NCBI GenBank assembly: GCA_963840665.1
Contig: CAWIZO010000006.1
Span: forward strand, 558,001-622,000
Reading direction: 5' to 3'
Length of the DNA stretch: 64,000 bases
DNA from: DATFTE01 sp963840665
GTDB taxonomy: Bacteria; Acidobacteriota; Terriglobia; Terriglobales; Acidobacteriaceae
Shown: in pieces, positions 38,418 through 47,915 of the stretch
How positions within the stretch are numbered: the first letter of the stretch is position 1
Layout of the letters: the number at the start of each line of letters is the position of its first letter
Translations under genes and position numbers: made by a program
Notes under the pieces: generated by a model
Told to the model about the DNA's origin: nothing
Database searches by the model: none
The model's input: only the letters and a program-made list of their open reading frames with translations

Positions 38418-38747
38418 TTCTCCTGTTTCTTACTACTAACAGTAGCTAGATATGGTTGACTCGATAGTGCCAGTTCTGGGCATTAGACAAGCACCCCGAA
38501 CACCACCTCGGGGATGGCGGCAAGCATTTGAACTGTAAGGAGATAATCGTAAAATGCGATCTACGTGTGCGGACAGGATGTCCGCTAAGGCCCCTGCGTC
38601 GACGGCGGGCTACGGGGGCAAACATCTCACACGGCCACACTTAGACTAAGTTGGAGCCCGCGGACAGAATGTCCGCCTTCCTGCCAAGGGACGGAGAAGT
38701 GCATCTAGTAATCCGCACAACAGCTTGGAAAGGAAAGAGATCGGCGC
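38418..38747. other. Leader region of the S8 protease gene
   Basis: 330 bases without a supported gene. Close to the S8 start there are AT-rich words on the minus strand. Inside is a GC hairpin made of CCCCGA and TCGGGG around ACACCACC (near 38490-38510). Two GCGGACAG.ATGTCCGC-type words (about 38571-38581 and 38660-38671) are copies of a dispersed GGACAGGATGTCC palindrome. No defined promoter or riboswitch could be recognised. Confidence 0.5.
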
Positions 38748-39659
38748 CTAGCGCGCCGACCTGAGTACGACGTCTTGCAGAATATAGCGGTGTTCCGACT
38801 CCACGCCCATTCTCTCGAAGCGGCGCCAGTACCACGACGGCCGCAGGTGAGATGAGATTGTGGTGCTTCGCGTCAGGGTCGTCGTCTGCCCGTGAGGCGC
38901 GATTCGATATTCTGCGCTCTCGAATCCCAGCCAGTGGCGGCCGGGCATGTGCGTCCGGTCAATGGTGAGTCCCATCACGTAAGGCGGCCTCCACTCGCTA
39001 ACGGTCTCCTCGATGTATCCCGTATCGAAATAACAGGTGCGCTTTGCGCCAACTCCCGTCCCCTGCAACGTGCAGCGCTGCGGAATGGGCAGACCCACAT
39101 ACATCAGCATCGGTTTGCTGGCTCGGATGTTGTCGATCGCCAGGATGTGCCTCCACACGCCATCTGGAGAATCGTCCACCTCAACCGAACTCTGGATGAT
39201 CTCGGTTTGCGCGTCGCGAAGGATCGGAGTTTCGAATCGCTCGCCAGCCACAATCAGCATGGGGCCGACCAGAATGAGTGCACCCACGGTGGTGCCTTTT
39301 GTGGTCCCGTTCTTCAGCCATAGTCTTAGAACGAGAGCCCCCAAAGTCATGCCAACGACCAGGCCACCGAGAATGATTGGAAAGGCAAGCACCGCGCAAA
39401 GCACCCCCTCTCTCCCCATGGCAATCAATATAACCAGCGAGCAGAGAACCGATAGCACTGCTGCAGCGGCAGCGCTATTGAACCCGCGCGTAACTATTTC
39501 TATGGAAAATCCCGCGGTGACGGGCACCAGCAGAAATAATACTTCGCCCATCCCGGGACCCTGGCGTGAACTAAGGAAGGCAAAAGCAAGCAACCCCATC
39601 GCAGTCCCTGACGCGGCGCCGATGGCCGTTGCCTTAAGCGAGGATCTCCAATCGCGCAT
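38748..39659 (-). CDS. Membrane protein with C-terminal SRPBCC-like domain
   Basis: About 303 residues. The first 130 residues hold four hydrophobic helices (GAASGTAMGLLAFAFLSS, GEVLFLLVPVTAGFSIEIVT, LCSLVILIAMGREGVLCAVL, ALVLRLWLKNG...GPMLIVAG). The rest resembles a polyketide-cyclase/SRPBCC fold: SSVEVDDSPDGVWRHILAID, then GAKRTCYFDTGYIEETVSEW and LTRSTTISSHLRPSWYWRRF. Such domains bind lipids or quinones. ATG at 39659 avoids overlap with the upstream SurA-like gene, whose stop is 8 bases away; an in-frame start 48 bases upstream also exists. Function unknown. Confidence 0.72.
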   Translation of the reverse strand: MRDWRSSLKATAIGAASGTAMGLLAFAFLSSRQGPGMGEVLFLLVPVTAGFSIEIVTRGFNSAAAAAVLSVLCSLVILIAMGREGVLCAVLAFPIILGGLVVGMTLGALVLRLWLKNGTTKGTTVGALILVGPMLIVAGERFETPILRDAQTEIIQSSVEVDDSPDGVWRHILAIDNIRASKPMLMYVGLPIPQRCTLQGTGVGAKRTCYFDTGYIEETVSEWRPPYVMGLTIDRTHMPGRHWLGFESAEYRIAPHGQTTTLTRSTTISSHLRPSWYWRRFERMGVESEHRYILQDVVLRSAR

Positions 39660-39666
39660 GCGAAAC

Positions 39667-40731
39667 TTACTTCGCCGTACCGTTCGAATCGAGAACCTGC
39701 TGCGCATAATAGTTCTCGACCTTCGACTGATCGCGCAGCACTTCGTAATAAGCAGCCTTCAGCAGTTGCTCGCGGCGGTCGCGCAATTGGGCGCGAATCG
39801 CTTGCTGCACCCGCGGATCGGCCAGCTCCCGCTGTCCTGCCGGCTCCTTCGCAATCAACTTCACGATGCGATATCCCAACACCTGCTTGGTCATCGGATT
39901 CATCACCGGAATGATCGGGCTGTTCTCGCCCGGCTTTAGCTTAGTTACGATATCGCGCGTGAAGGGATCGGTTTGCTTCAGCGATGATTCCGGAGTAAAT
40001 CCCAGATCGCCGCCGTTCGCCGAAGTATCGGTATCTTCCGAATAGTTCATTGCCAGCGTGCCGAAATCGTCGCCGCTCTCCAGGTGGTTCAGCAGCATCT
40101 GGATTTTCTTACGCGCATCTGCGTCGTTCTGGGCTTTGTCGTTCTTCAGGTTGTGCACCTGCCCCGGGGCGGTGGTGACCACAATCTGTGCCAGATGATA
40201 TTGCGGCTCAATCAAGTTGAACTCGGCTTTATGCTCGTTGTAGTAGGTGGAGACGTCTTGATCGGTGATATTGATCTTTGATGTGATTTCCTTGTTCAGC
40301 ACCTTGTCGACGGTGAGCGAGCGTCGCAGGTCGCGCTTGAAGTCATCGAGCGAGATCTTCTTCTCCTTCAACCGCGCGTCGAACTCCTCCTTGGTGTAGG
40401 GAGACTTGATCTCATTCAACTTGCGCTCGACTTCATCGTCGGTGGCCAGCAGGCCTAGTTTCTCGGCGCGGCGCATCAGGATCTCATTGTCAATGAGTTC
40501 CTTGAGGATGCTTAGACGCAGGCTGGTGGCCTGTTCGCCGACCGGTTGCTGGTCTGAGCCAGAGGTCTGGTTCTGGTAGTACTTCTCGATGTCGACACGA
40601 TAAATCTTCTGGCCGTCGACCGAGGCGGCTACGTCGTCGCCCGGCTTTTTCACTCCACAACCAACCGAAAGTGCCGCCAGACCGCCAAGCAACACCAGCA
40701 ACGCGAGACGAGCAACAGGATTTTTTTTCAA
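39667..40731 (-). CDS. SurA/PrsA-like peptidyl-prolyl isomerase lipoprotein
   Basis: A 354-residue envelope chaperone. The signal segment MKKNPVARLALLVLLGGLAA ends in a lipobox (SVGC). A SurA_N-type helical domain (KELIDNEILMRRAEKLGLLA, RDLRRSLTVDKVLNKEITSK) is followed by a parvulin domain (HLAQIVVTTAPG..., DFGTLAMNYSEDTDTSANGG, KPGENSPIIPV). It helps fold outer-membrane proteins, which fits lptD and DsbA-like neighbours on the same strand. The spacing to the upstream DsbA-like gene is 94 bases. Start ATG at 40731 is family-like. Confidence 0.9.
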   Translation of the reverse strand: MKKNPVARLALLVLLGGLAALSVGCGVKKPGDDVAASVDGQKIYRVDIEKYYQNQTSGSDQQPVGEQATSLRLSILKELIDNEILMRRAEKLGLLATDDEVERKLNEIKSPYTKEEFDARLKEKKISLDDFKRDLRRSLTVDKVLNKEITSKINITDQDVSTYYNEHKAEFNLIEPQYHLAQIVVTTAPGQVHNLKNDKAQNDADARKKIQMLLNHLESGDDFGTLAMNYSEDTDTSANGGDLGFTPESSLKQTDPFTRDIVTKLKPGENSPIIPVMNPMTKQVLGYRIVKLIAKEPAGQRELADPRVQQAIRAQLRDRREQLLKAAYYEVLRDQSKVENYYAQQVLDSNGTAK

Positions 40732-40825
40732 GAGTGCCTCTCCACCTAATTCCCAGTGGACTTAGAATCTTCAGAAACCTGGACACACCAATTCAGCGAC
40801 TGCTCCCCAAGAGACTGGACGGAAA

Positions 40826-41779
40826 TCACTTACTGGACGGCTGCGCTGGAGGCGCCACTGGCGCAGCGGGATGTGCTGGCGGCGGCACACCTGCCTGAGT
40901 CAAAGCGCGGTCCAGAACCTCGCGTACCTCGTCGATCGGCAGAGCACCATCCACCCGCTGTCCATTTACAAACATCGTCGGGGTCGCATCGATTCCCAAT
41001 GAATCACCTTGCTTCACCGACTGCTTCACCGCATCCTCGTTTTGCGTCTTGATGCAGGCCTGGAGCGTGGTCATATCCAGATTGTGCTTCTGCCCCTGCA
41101 GCAAGGTGTCTTTGTCGAGAACCGCAAATTGTGGATCACCCTTCTTCTCGGCGTTCACTTCCTTCTGATTGGCGTGGATGTAATCGGCAAAATCCCAATA
41201 TGCATCGCTATTCTGCGCTGCCAGACAATTGGCGTTCACCGCCGCGTGCGTGGCCCAGGGATGGATGGTGGCGAGTGGATAATCCTTATAAATGAACAGG
41301 ACCTTATCGCCGTACTCTTTGAACAATTCCGGGAACAGAGTCTGGTGCATGCGCGAGCAGAACGGACACTCGAAGTCATCAAAATTGACCGCCACCACTT
41401 TGGCGTCTTTATTTCCACGGGTCGGCCTGCCGGCGACGTCGATCTTCTTCATCACTTCGGCGTAGGGATCCTTGGTGATGTCGAGTTTGGTGAAACGAAT
41501 CAAGCTCTTGCCGTCTTTGGCCAGGAGGAATTCGACATCCTGTTTCTTGGTGCCGCCAGCGAGAGAAATCGTCAGGGCATCGTAATTCGGAAACTCGCTG
41601 GGACGCAGCGGCCCCAGAGTTACTTTCACTTCGGGAGGAATGTTGTAATAGCTGCGCACCTGCCGCTCCACGCGAACCGCGACATCCGGAGGGGCTGACT
41701 GCGCGGAGCAGCCTAGACAGATCAACAGCAAGACAAGGATCGAACGTCGGAACAGCGTCACTAGAAACCGCCTGTACAT
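40826..41779 (-). CDS. DsbA-like thiol:disulfide oxidoreductase
   Basis: A 317-residue exported thioredoxin-fold protein. A hydrophobic signal with a possible lipobox (ICLGCSAQ) is followed by an unusual 90-residue N-terminal domain (VERQVRSYYNIPPEVKVTLG...). The DsbA domain carries the active site FECPFC (Cys138 and Cys141), the helix insertion (PWATHAAVNANCLAAQNSDA) and the cis-Pro loop IDATPTMFVNG. The end is a Pro/Ala tail. It probably makes or reduces disulfides in the periplasm, next to a SurA-like chaperone and the disulfide-needing LptD. Confidence 0.9.
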   Translation of the reverse strand: MYRRFLVTLFRRSILVLLLICLGCSAQSAPPDVAVRVERQVRSYYNIPPEVKVTLGPLRPSEFPNYDALTISLAGGTKKQDVEFLLAKDGKSLIRFTKLDITKDPYAEVMKKIDVAGRPTRGNKDAKVVAVNFDDFECPFCSRMHQTLFPELFKEYGDKVLFIYKDYPLATIHPWATHAAVNANCLAAQNSDAYWDFADYIHANQKEVNAEKKGDPQFAVLDKDTLLQGQKHNLDMTTLQACIKTQNEDAVKQSVKQGDSLGIDATPTMFVNGQRVDGALPIDEVREVLDRALTQAGVPPPAHPAAPVAPPAQPSSK

Positions 41780-41864
41780 TGAGGGTAAAAGACGATTATC
41801 TCATAGAAAATGCAGCCGGTCCGAAGCCGGGAGGGGTTATGGATTTAGCTCTTGGTGTACACAA

Positions 41865-42707
41865 TCAGGCCCGGCGAAGCAGGGTTTCCGCCGACAGAAG
41901 GGCGTTCATCGAGCCCGAGCGGAAGCCCTCCAGGTCGAGGGTCACAAACTGAAATCCGAGTGCTTTAAAGATGCGTGAGAACTCCGCAGCCATCTTCGGA
42001 TCAAGCGCTCGCGGCAGTTCGTCTTTCGCAATCTCGATCCGTACGATGTCTCCGTGATGCCGTACACGGAACTGGCGGAATCCCATCGCTCGCAAGGCGT
42101 CTTCCCCTTGCTCCACCACGCTCAAGGCCTCACGCGTAACTGGGCGCCCATACTCGATTCGCGATGACAGGCACGCTGACGCGGGCTTGTCCCACACGCG
42201 CAGGCCAGCCTCGCGCGCCAGATCGCGGATGTCTTGTTTAGTGAGTCCTGCGTCGAGCAAGGGAGCCGCTACATGATGCTGCCGCGCCGCGGCCTGCCCA
42301 GGACGGAAGTCCCCCTGGTCATCGACGTTGACACCGTACGCGATCGTTTGAAAGTCGTGTTTCTGACGAAAGTCTTCCATCACCGTGAATAGCTCGTCTT
42401 TGCAGTTGAAGCAGCGCGCGCCGTCATTCCGGACATAGTCGGGGCGGTCCAGTTCCGTGGTCGCGATGACTTGCGTGGGGATCTGTTGCTCGCGAGTGAA
42501 CGCCAGAGCGTCTTCCAGTTGCGTGCGAGCCAAACTGGCAGAGTCGGCGATGATTGCCAGCATCTTCTCGCCGAGAGCCTGATAAGCAGCCCAAGCAAGG
42601 AAGGCGGAATCCACGCCGCCCGAGTAAGCGACCAAGACTCGCCCTAGCCCACAGAGCTTCGCGTCTAACGTGACTCGCTTGGCTTCGAGCTCCGCGGAAA
42701 GAGACAT
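41865..42707 (-). CDS. larE: LarE-type ATP-dependent sulfur transferase
   Basis: A 280-residue PP-loop enzyme. The nucleotide loop is AYSGGVDSAFLAWAAYQA (about residues 28-45). GARCFNCKDELFTVM and the C-terminal SACLSSRIEYGRPV hold cysteines; the latter matches the LarE site whose Cys gives up its sulfur to the nickel-pincer cofactor of lactate racemase. ATG at 42707 gives the normal length; an in-frame start 69 bases upstream would overlap lptD. larB and larC are not in the window. The lptD stop lies 25 bases upstream of this start. Confidence 0.9.
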   Translation of the reverse strand: MSLSAELEAKRVTLDAKLCGLGRVLVAYSGGVDSAFLAWAAYQALGEKMLAIIADSASLARTQLEDALAFTREQQIPTQVIATTELDRPDYVRNDGARCFNCKDELFTVMEDFRQKHDFQTIAYGVNVDDQGDFRPGQAAARQHHVAAPLLDAGLTKQDIRDLAREAGLRVWDKPASACLSSRIEYGRPVTREALSVVEQGEDALRAMGFRQFRVRHHGDIVRIEIAKDELPRALDPKMAAEFSRIFKALGFQFVTLDLEGFRSGSMNALLSAETLLRRA

Positions 42708-42732
42708 CCCAGATATTTTAATACGATTGCAC

Positions 42733-45192
42733 CTAGAAGAGCTTTTCCTGCCGCCGCAGATTTCCGAAAGCTCCAATATTGGCGAGAGAAAAGATAAAAC
42801 GGTACTGGTTTTCGTTTCTTACGGAACCTAGCGCGAAGCGCCGGTACTCGATGCTCAGGCCACAGCAATCCCAGTTGTAGGCAGTCTGCACTGAGGCGTA
42901 TTGGAGGAAGTTCAAAGTGGCATCGAATCCGACGCTGGCAGCCGCGCTGAATCCCGGCTTGTTAAGGTGCCCGAAGCCCATCGCCAGGCGAAATTGGTTG
43001 AAGCGCGGAGTGGCGACACCGCCGCTCGTTGTCATGGTCGTGTCACCTTGCTCGCGCAAGTACGCGTCGCCGGCGCCGAAGGTAAAGTCCCCAATGTGAT
43101 AGTTCGCCAGCACAGTACTGGCGTTGACCAGTCCTCCTTTGAAGTCGTAGTCGAGATCCCACTCGATGTCCGTCCGGTTGCTGCTGTTGATCCGTAAACG
43201 CGAAATTAGCGGCGACAAATGGCGCGGGCTGGTGAGGAACGCAATCCCCGTCAAGTCTGCCGTCGTGGTGAACACGTTGCGCACGCCGGGAATCAGCGCG
43301 CCACCAAAATTGGGATCGAGAAAATACTTCTGCGCCAACTCCCAAGTCACCACCTCGCGGGTTTCTGGGACATTCTTGCAGGGAACAGTGACCGGCAGCC
43401 GCGCCCGCTGCCAGGGAATACGGCTTTGCGGAATGGCTCCGCCCATAGTGAGCAGAGGCATGCCTCCGGTGCCGCAATCGCCGGGCGTATCCGAAGTGCG
43501 CTTCGAATAAATGCGGTTGACCACATCGTATTCCACCTCGTTCGTGTTGCTGAGAATGTCGCGCTCGTCGAAGCGGAGGATGTTGTTAAAGTTGTTGACT
43601 CCGGTCACGTAGTCGTACACCAGACGCGGCTCGATGACATGCTTCCATTTCCGCTTCAGAAATTCATGGTCGAAGACTCGTTCCAGTGTCGGAGTGCGAA
43701 GTTCTACCTGGCCCTCGAGTGCTTTCCGGTTAACCGGATCGCTCAACGCCACGGCCTCCCCGAAGGAGCCCAGAAACCGCTGCGTATAGTAAGTGTCGCG
43801 CAGGGAAAGTTGAGGGTTGAGCGACCATCCTTTGAATAGCAACGGCATCGACAGCGTAGGATTCAGATCGAACCGCCCCACAAGGTTCGCCGTGCGGAAG
43901 CCGGGCTCGCTGCGTGAAAGCCCCTCTAGCGCCGCGTCATACGTCCAATAAAACGGAGAATTCCCGATCTTCCGGTCCACTGTCGACGACTCGAGGCTCG
44001 GCGCATGCAGAATCGTGACGACGTCTCCGTTGGTAGTGCTTTCAAAGTTCTGATAGCGCTGTACCGAAGCGTTATAGGAGTAGCCATTCGTCGTGTTCGA
44101 CAGAAAGCCGAGCGACTTCACTTCCGAATAAACCGCTTGCGTGAACACTTCGTTAAACGCGAGGCGGAACACAAACGAACTCAAGTAATCCACGTCGGCG
44201 ACTGCGCGGAAATTATGGTGGAAGGTGGTTTCTCCGGTGAGCCTCACGTCTTCACCGCCCTGTTTGACGGGAGGGCTACCGATGCCGCGGTCGATTACGC
44301 CAAAGTAAGTTAATTCGAGGAAGGATGTTTCACTGGGCTGCGCACGAAAGTCGCCATGCTGCGACCATCCGCGCTTGGAGAAATATTCGGCGCCCAGCGT
44401 GCCGTCCATGCTGCGATTCATTGCCCAATAGACGCCTTCCCCAATAATCGTGCCCTTGACCGAAGATTGGCCGAAACTGGGCAGAAGAAACCCCGACTGG
44501 CGCCGTTCGCGATCGACGGGATACGCCGCGTAAGGAAAATAGAAAACGGGAATCCCGTGCAGTTCGAAGTCGCTGCGGTAAAGCTCGGCGTTCGCCCCCG
44601 TATCTACCTGGGCCTTCTTCGCTGTGAACAACCATTTCGGGTGAGGCAACTCGCAGCTGGTGACGGTGCCGTCGTAAACGACGTAATGATCAGGGGCAGT
44701 TTTATCGACCACCTTGCCGCTGAAGGCAAACGGGCTTGACGAGGTCAGGGTTAGGCGCGTTCCGTGCCGTCGCACTCCGGTGGTTCCTACGACGTGCTCG
44801 AAGTGGCCGGTTTCAGTGCGTACATTGTAGGTCCCGCGAGTGGCTTCAATGTGTTCGTCGTCGGGACCGCCGTCGAGCACCACATGTCCCTCGGCATGCG
44901 ATTCACCGGTTGCCGAGTCGTAGGTGACCTCGTCTGCATAAAGAATGTAGGTCTGATAGCGGATCTCGGCCTGTCCACGGAGCTTGTAGACCGTGCCTTG
45001 TTTTTCCTGCTCCAGCGCGCGCATGGTGAGATCTTCCCCCTGTTGCGCCGAAGGAGCGTTGGGCAAACCTTGCGTATCTGCCGAATTCTTCGGAGGAGCG
45101 AAGGAAAGCAACTGGCTGGTAACTAGGGGAGGCGCGACTAGCAGATGACAAACCACCGCCGCCGTGATAAGGAATCGAGTGCGGGAAGTCAT
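42733..45192 (-). CDS. lptD: LPS-assembly outer-membrane protein LptD
   Basis: An 819-residue outer-membrane beta-barrel that inserts lipopolysaccharide in the outer leaflet. A signal peptide (near FLITAAVVCHLLVAPPLVTS) is followed by an LptA-like N-terminal domain (KLRGQAEIRYQTYILYADEV, ESHAEGHVVLDG) and by the LptD barrel with FYFPYAAYPVDRERRQSGFL and GEGVYWAMNRSMDGTLGAEY. The C terminus ends in LRRQEKLF, close to an aromatic outer-membrane end. ATG at 45192 gives a normal signal; in-frame DNA further upstream overlaps the divergent RDD gene. It implies an LPS-bearing envelope. Confidence 0.92.
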   Translation of the reverse strand: MTSRTRFLITAAVVCHLLVAPPLVTSQLLSFAPPKNSADTQGLPNAPSAQQGEDLTMRALEQEKQGTVYKLRGQAEIRYQTYILYADEVTYDSATGESHAEGHVVLDGGPDDEHIEATRGTYNVRTETGHFEHVVGTTGVRRHGTRLTLTSSSPFAFSGKVVDKTAPDHYVVYDGTVTSCELPHPKWLFTAKKAQVDTGANAELYRSDFELHGIPVFYFPYAAYPVDRERRQSGFLLPSFGQSSVKGTIIGEGVYWAMNRSMDGTLGAEYFSKRGWSQHGDFRAQPSETSFLELTYFGVIDRGIGSPPVKQGGEDVRLTGETTFHHNFRAVADVDYLSSFVFRLAFNEVFTQAVYSEVKSLGFLSNTTNGYSYNASVQRYQNFESTTNGDVVTILHAPSLESSTVDRKIGNSPFYWTYDAALEGLSRSEPGFRTANLVGRFDLNPTLSMPLLFKGWSLNPQLSLRDTYYTQRFLGSFGEAVALSDPVNRKALEGQVELRTPTLERVFDHEFLKRKWKHVIEPRLVYDYVTGVNNFNNILRFDERDILSNTNEVEYDVVNRIYSKRTSDTPGDCGTGGMPLLTMGGAIPQSRIPWQRARLPVTVPCKNVPETREVVTWELAQKYFLDPNFGGALIPGVRNVFTTTADLTGIAFLTSPRHLSPLISRLRINSSNRTDIEWDLDYDFKGGLVNASTVLANYHIGDFTFGAGDAYLREQGDTTMTTSGGVATPRFNQFRLAMGFGHLNKPGFSAAASVGFDATLNFLQYASVQTAYNWDCCGLSIEYRRFALGSVRNENQYRFIFSLANIGAFGNLRRQEKLF

Positions 45193-45388
45193 CGCAAGCG
45201 CACGAACGCCCCGGCCGATTCGACGCTGGGGTAAAGTGACGTTAGCACGTTGTTGCCCCGAGTGGCAAAACAAGCTTCCCTGGAGTTTTATTCTGGCCCA
45301 CTCGACAGTCCGCTTTCTATCCAGTTCGCCCGGCGCCGTATGGGCTGTGGCGCTCTGCGATTGCGTCTGACGTAAAGCCGGCCTCAGC

Positions 45389-46453
45389 ATGAGATCCAGA
45401 TTCGAACTCGATGGTACGGGTGGGATGGAAGACGGCCTCCCGTTGCTCGCAGCGTCCGAATCCGCAGAGGAGGCGGAGACTCCCTCGCGCTTCGTGGTCG
45501 AGGATGACGACTTCGAAGACTCTCCTCCTCCTCGGGAAGATTGCGCGATCGAATCGCCTGAACCGGGCCCGCTGCAACCGGCGTTGATCCCGACTGAGAC
45601 CGACGACTCGTGGCGCGACGAGGTCGCGGACCGCGTCAACCGTTATCGGGCTCGCAGGCGGCCCCGCGCGCCGCGTTATCCCTCATTGACTCTGAAATTC
45701 GAGTCCGCTGAACCGAAGTCTCCGCGTTTTCCCGCGGATCAGAGCGTGCCTACCACCAATCATGCGTTGGCCATGGACTGTTCGCAGGAAGTCTTTCCTC
45801 GAGAGCTGAACTCCACTTCGGTGCCCGCCGTTCAGCCACTGGTTGAAAGCGCCAAGGTCCTGGAGTTTCCGCGATCACTGACCCTGCCTTCGCGGCCGCT
45901 CGACGAATTGGCAGATCCGGTGATTGATCGTCCGCGCATTCTTGAAGTGCCAGACATAACACCTCCTCCTCCTGCCTTGGGCGGCATTCTTATCGAGCCT
46001 GCACCTGAGCGGGTGGAAGAAAAGCGCCCCGGATTCGAAATCCCGCTGCAACCCGCGCGCCTCTCCAGACGGTTGGGCGCAGCCGCCATTGATGCGATCT
46101 TCGTGCTGACTGCCTGTGCGCTCTTCGGGTATATCTTTTTCCGGGTGACTGCGATCGTTCCTCCCCTGCCCATTGCGATCGAAACGTCAATCATTCTTTC
46201 CGCGGTGCTGTGGGTGAGCTATCAATATCTCTGTATGGTCTTCGCCGGCACCACGCCCGGCCTCAAATTAGCCAAACTCCACCTCCACCGCTTTGACGGC
46301 AGTCCCGTTCCCCGGCGTCTACGTCAATGGCGGATGCTGGCCTCGCTCCTCTCAGGTATTTCGCTCGGCCTCGGCTATGCTTGGTGCTTCCTCGACGAAG
46401 ACCAGCTCTGTTGGCATGACCGCATCACCCATACCTACATGGCCCCAAAGTAG
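45389..46453 (+). CDS. RDD-domain membrane protein with long acidic N terminus
   Basis: A 354-residue protein. The first 220 residues are low-complexity and Pro/Glu/Asp-rich (VVEDDDFEDSPPPREDCAIE, RPRILEVPDITPPPPALGG). Residues 228-354 are an RDD domain with three helices: RLGAAAIDAIFVLTACALFG, IETSIILSAVLWVSYQYLCM and MLASLLSGISLGLGYAWCF, with the two family Asp (AIDAIF, WHDRIT). RDD proteins are transporters or anchors of unknown substrate. It is divergent from lptD. The start at ATG 45389 gives the full acidic region. Confidence 0.85.
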   Translation: MRSRFELDGTGGMEDGLPLLAASESAEEAETPSRFVVEDDDFEDSPPPREDCAIESPEPGPLQPALIPTETDDSWRDEVADRVNRYRARRRPRAPRYPSLTLKFESAEPKSPRFPADQSVPTTNHALAMDCSQEVFPRELNSTSVPAVQPLVESAKVLEFPRSLTLPSRPLDELADPVIDRPRILEVPDITPPPPALGGILIEPAPERVEEKRPGFEIPLQPARLSRRLGAAAIDAIFVLTACALFGYIFFRVTAIVPPLPIAIETSIILSAVLWVSYQYLCMVFAGTTPGLKLAKLHLHRFDGSPVPRRLRQWRMLASLLSGISLGLGYAWCFLDEDQLCWHDRITHTYMAPK

Positions 46454-46489
46454 CGCTGCCGTTCCCGGCGGGCCAGTGTTCTTGGCGGT

Positions 46490-46519
46490 CTGACGTTAAG
46501 ACCACCATCACGCTATACT
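46490..46519 (+). promoter_or_regulatory. Possible promoter of the bicupin gene
   Basis: CTGACG (46490-46495) and TATACT (46514-46519) are 18 bases apart, about 20 bases before the ATG at 46540. The -35 element is weak, the -10 element is good. AAGGGGA serves as ribosome site. Confidence 0.4.
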
Positions 46520-46539
46520 CTTGCCACAAGGGGACCCCA

Positions 46540-47709
46540 ATGATCTCAAGGCTGAAGGCCAAACTGAACCGCCGTCAGATGCTTGGCGCTGCGTCCGCGG
46601 CGACCGTGGGTGCTGCACTGCTTCCTGCGTTCGCCAAAGCTGAGGAACCGAAGAACTATCAAGTAGGGAAAGATCCTGGCAAACACGAGCCCATTGCCGA
46701 TTTCAAGTTCGATATCGAAGCCACCACGGGATGGGTGGGAGAAGCCGGTTCAGCGAAAGAGGCTACGGTGGAGGAATTTCCGGCCTCGCAACATATCGCG
46801 GGCGTCTCGATGCGCCTGAAACCGGGCGGAATCCGCGAACTGCACTGGCACGCCATCGCCGCCGAATGGGCCGTGGTTCTCGAAGGTACGGTGCGCACTA
46901 CCGTGATCACTCCGTGCGGCGAGTCCTCCACCGATCTGTTTGAGCCCGGGGACATCTGGTATTTCCCCAAGGGCCACGGGCACCTGCTGCAAAACGTCAG
47001 CAACCGGGACGCGCATTTTGTGCTGGGCTTCGACGATGGACATTTCTCCGAGTTTGGAACCTTTAGCATCACCGACTGGGTGGCACGCACGCCTCCGCAT
47101 CTCGTAGCCCGCAATCTGAATCTCGATCCCGCTACGGTTGCCAATTTACCAAAGAAGGAGCTGTACATCCTTCCCGGGAAGATTCCAGAGAATCCACTGG
47201 AAGGCAATATTTCCGGCGACCTGGAGAATCCTCAAACCTCGCACAAATTCAGCTTGTCGAAAATGCCGCCGTTGACCTTCCCCGGCGGATGGGAGCGGAT
47301 CGTTACCGCCAAAGAATTTCCCATCAACACCACGCTGACGTCAGTGATGCAATATCTTGAACCCGGCGCGATGCGGGAAATGCACTGGCATCCCAATGCC
47401 GACGAGTGGCAGTACTACATCAACGGCCGCTCGCGCGTCACTGTCTTCGGTGCTCACGGCCGCGCCAAGACAGAAGAATTCGGCCCAGGACAAATTGCAT
47501 TCATCCAGCAAGGTTTCGGACATTATGTGGAGCAGGTTGGGAGTGAGCCGACAAAATTTTTCGCGCTGTTCAACAGCCCGACGTTCGAAGAAATCTCAAT
47601 CTCCAAGTGGCTGGCCGGAAATCCGGCATCGTTGATTTCGGATAACTTCCTGATTACCAAGGAAGAGGTAGCGCGCTTGCCGCGCAAGACATTGGGCATT
47701 ATCAAGTAA
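46540..47709 (+). CDS. Tat-exported oxalate decarboxylase-like bicupin
   Basis: 389 residues. A twin-arginine leader (LNRRQMLGAASAATVGAALL) precedes two cupin domains. Each has a full metal set: His102, His104, Glu109 and His148 in domain 1 (ELHWHAIAAEW, PKGHGH), and His282, His284, Glu289 and His328 in domain 2 (MHWHPNADEW, GFGHYV). OxdC-type enzymes use Mn and convert oxalate to formate and CO2. The lid of OxdC (Ser-Glu-Asn-Ser-Thr) appears as SEFGT (170-174), so the catalytic Glu is kept (Glu171) while the next two residues differ. It is likely periplasmic. The gene stands alone between RDD and permease genes. Confidence 0.9.
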   Translation: MISRLKAKLNRRQMLGAASAATVGAALLPAFAKAEEPKNYQVGKDPGKHEPIADFKFDIEATTGWVGEAGSAKEATVEEFPASQHIAGVSMRLKPGGIRELHWHAIAAEWAVVLEGTVRTTVITPCGESSTDLFEPGDIWYFPKGHGHLLQNVSNRDAHFVLGFDDGHFSEFGTFSITDWVARTPPHLVARNLNLDPATVANLPKKELYILPGKIPENPLEGNISGDLENPQTSHKFSLSKMPPLTFPGGWERIVTAKEFPINTTLTSVMQYLEPGAMREMHWHPNADEWQYYINGRSRVTVFGAHGRAKTEEFGPGQIAFIQQGFGHYVEQVGSEPTKFFALFNSPTFEEISISKWLAGNPASLISDNFLITKEEVARLPRKTLGIIK

Positions 47710-47714
47710 AAAAA

Positions 47715-47846
47715 TCCACCACAGAGGCACAGAGAAAACCAAGTCATTCAAAAACCAAAACCGGGTGGAACAATGGTTGCGATGAAGAAACTCCCATCGC
47801 CAAGTGATTTTTCTACTTTTGGTTTTCTCTGTGGTGAAATATCGAC
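47715..47846. repeat. Inverted repeat after the bicupin gene
   Basis: CCACCACAGAGGCACAGAGA (47717-47736) and TTTTGGTTTTCTCTGTGGTG (about 47818-47837) are complementary over most of their length and separated by about 80 bases. It can serve as a terminator or be another dispersed palindrome. Confidence 0.6.
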
Positions 47847-47915
47847 CCTGAAATCCGCTTTCCGCCTGCGCCTGTTATGCTAGATTGCTAAGTTTGCGCC
47901 GGCCTCGGCGCAATT

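Noticed and set aside
38470..38560. Riboswitch in the S8 protease leader
   Set aside because: The short CCCCGA/TCGGGG hairpin does not fit any riboswitch core I know, including cyclic-di-GMP types.
39037..39939. 300-codon plus-strand frame opposite the membrane/SRPBCC and SurA-like genes
   Set aside because: Overlaps two genes with clear family motifs on the other strand; no motif of its own.
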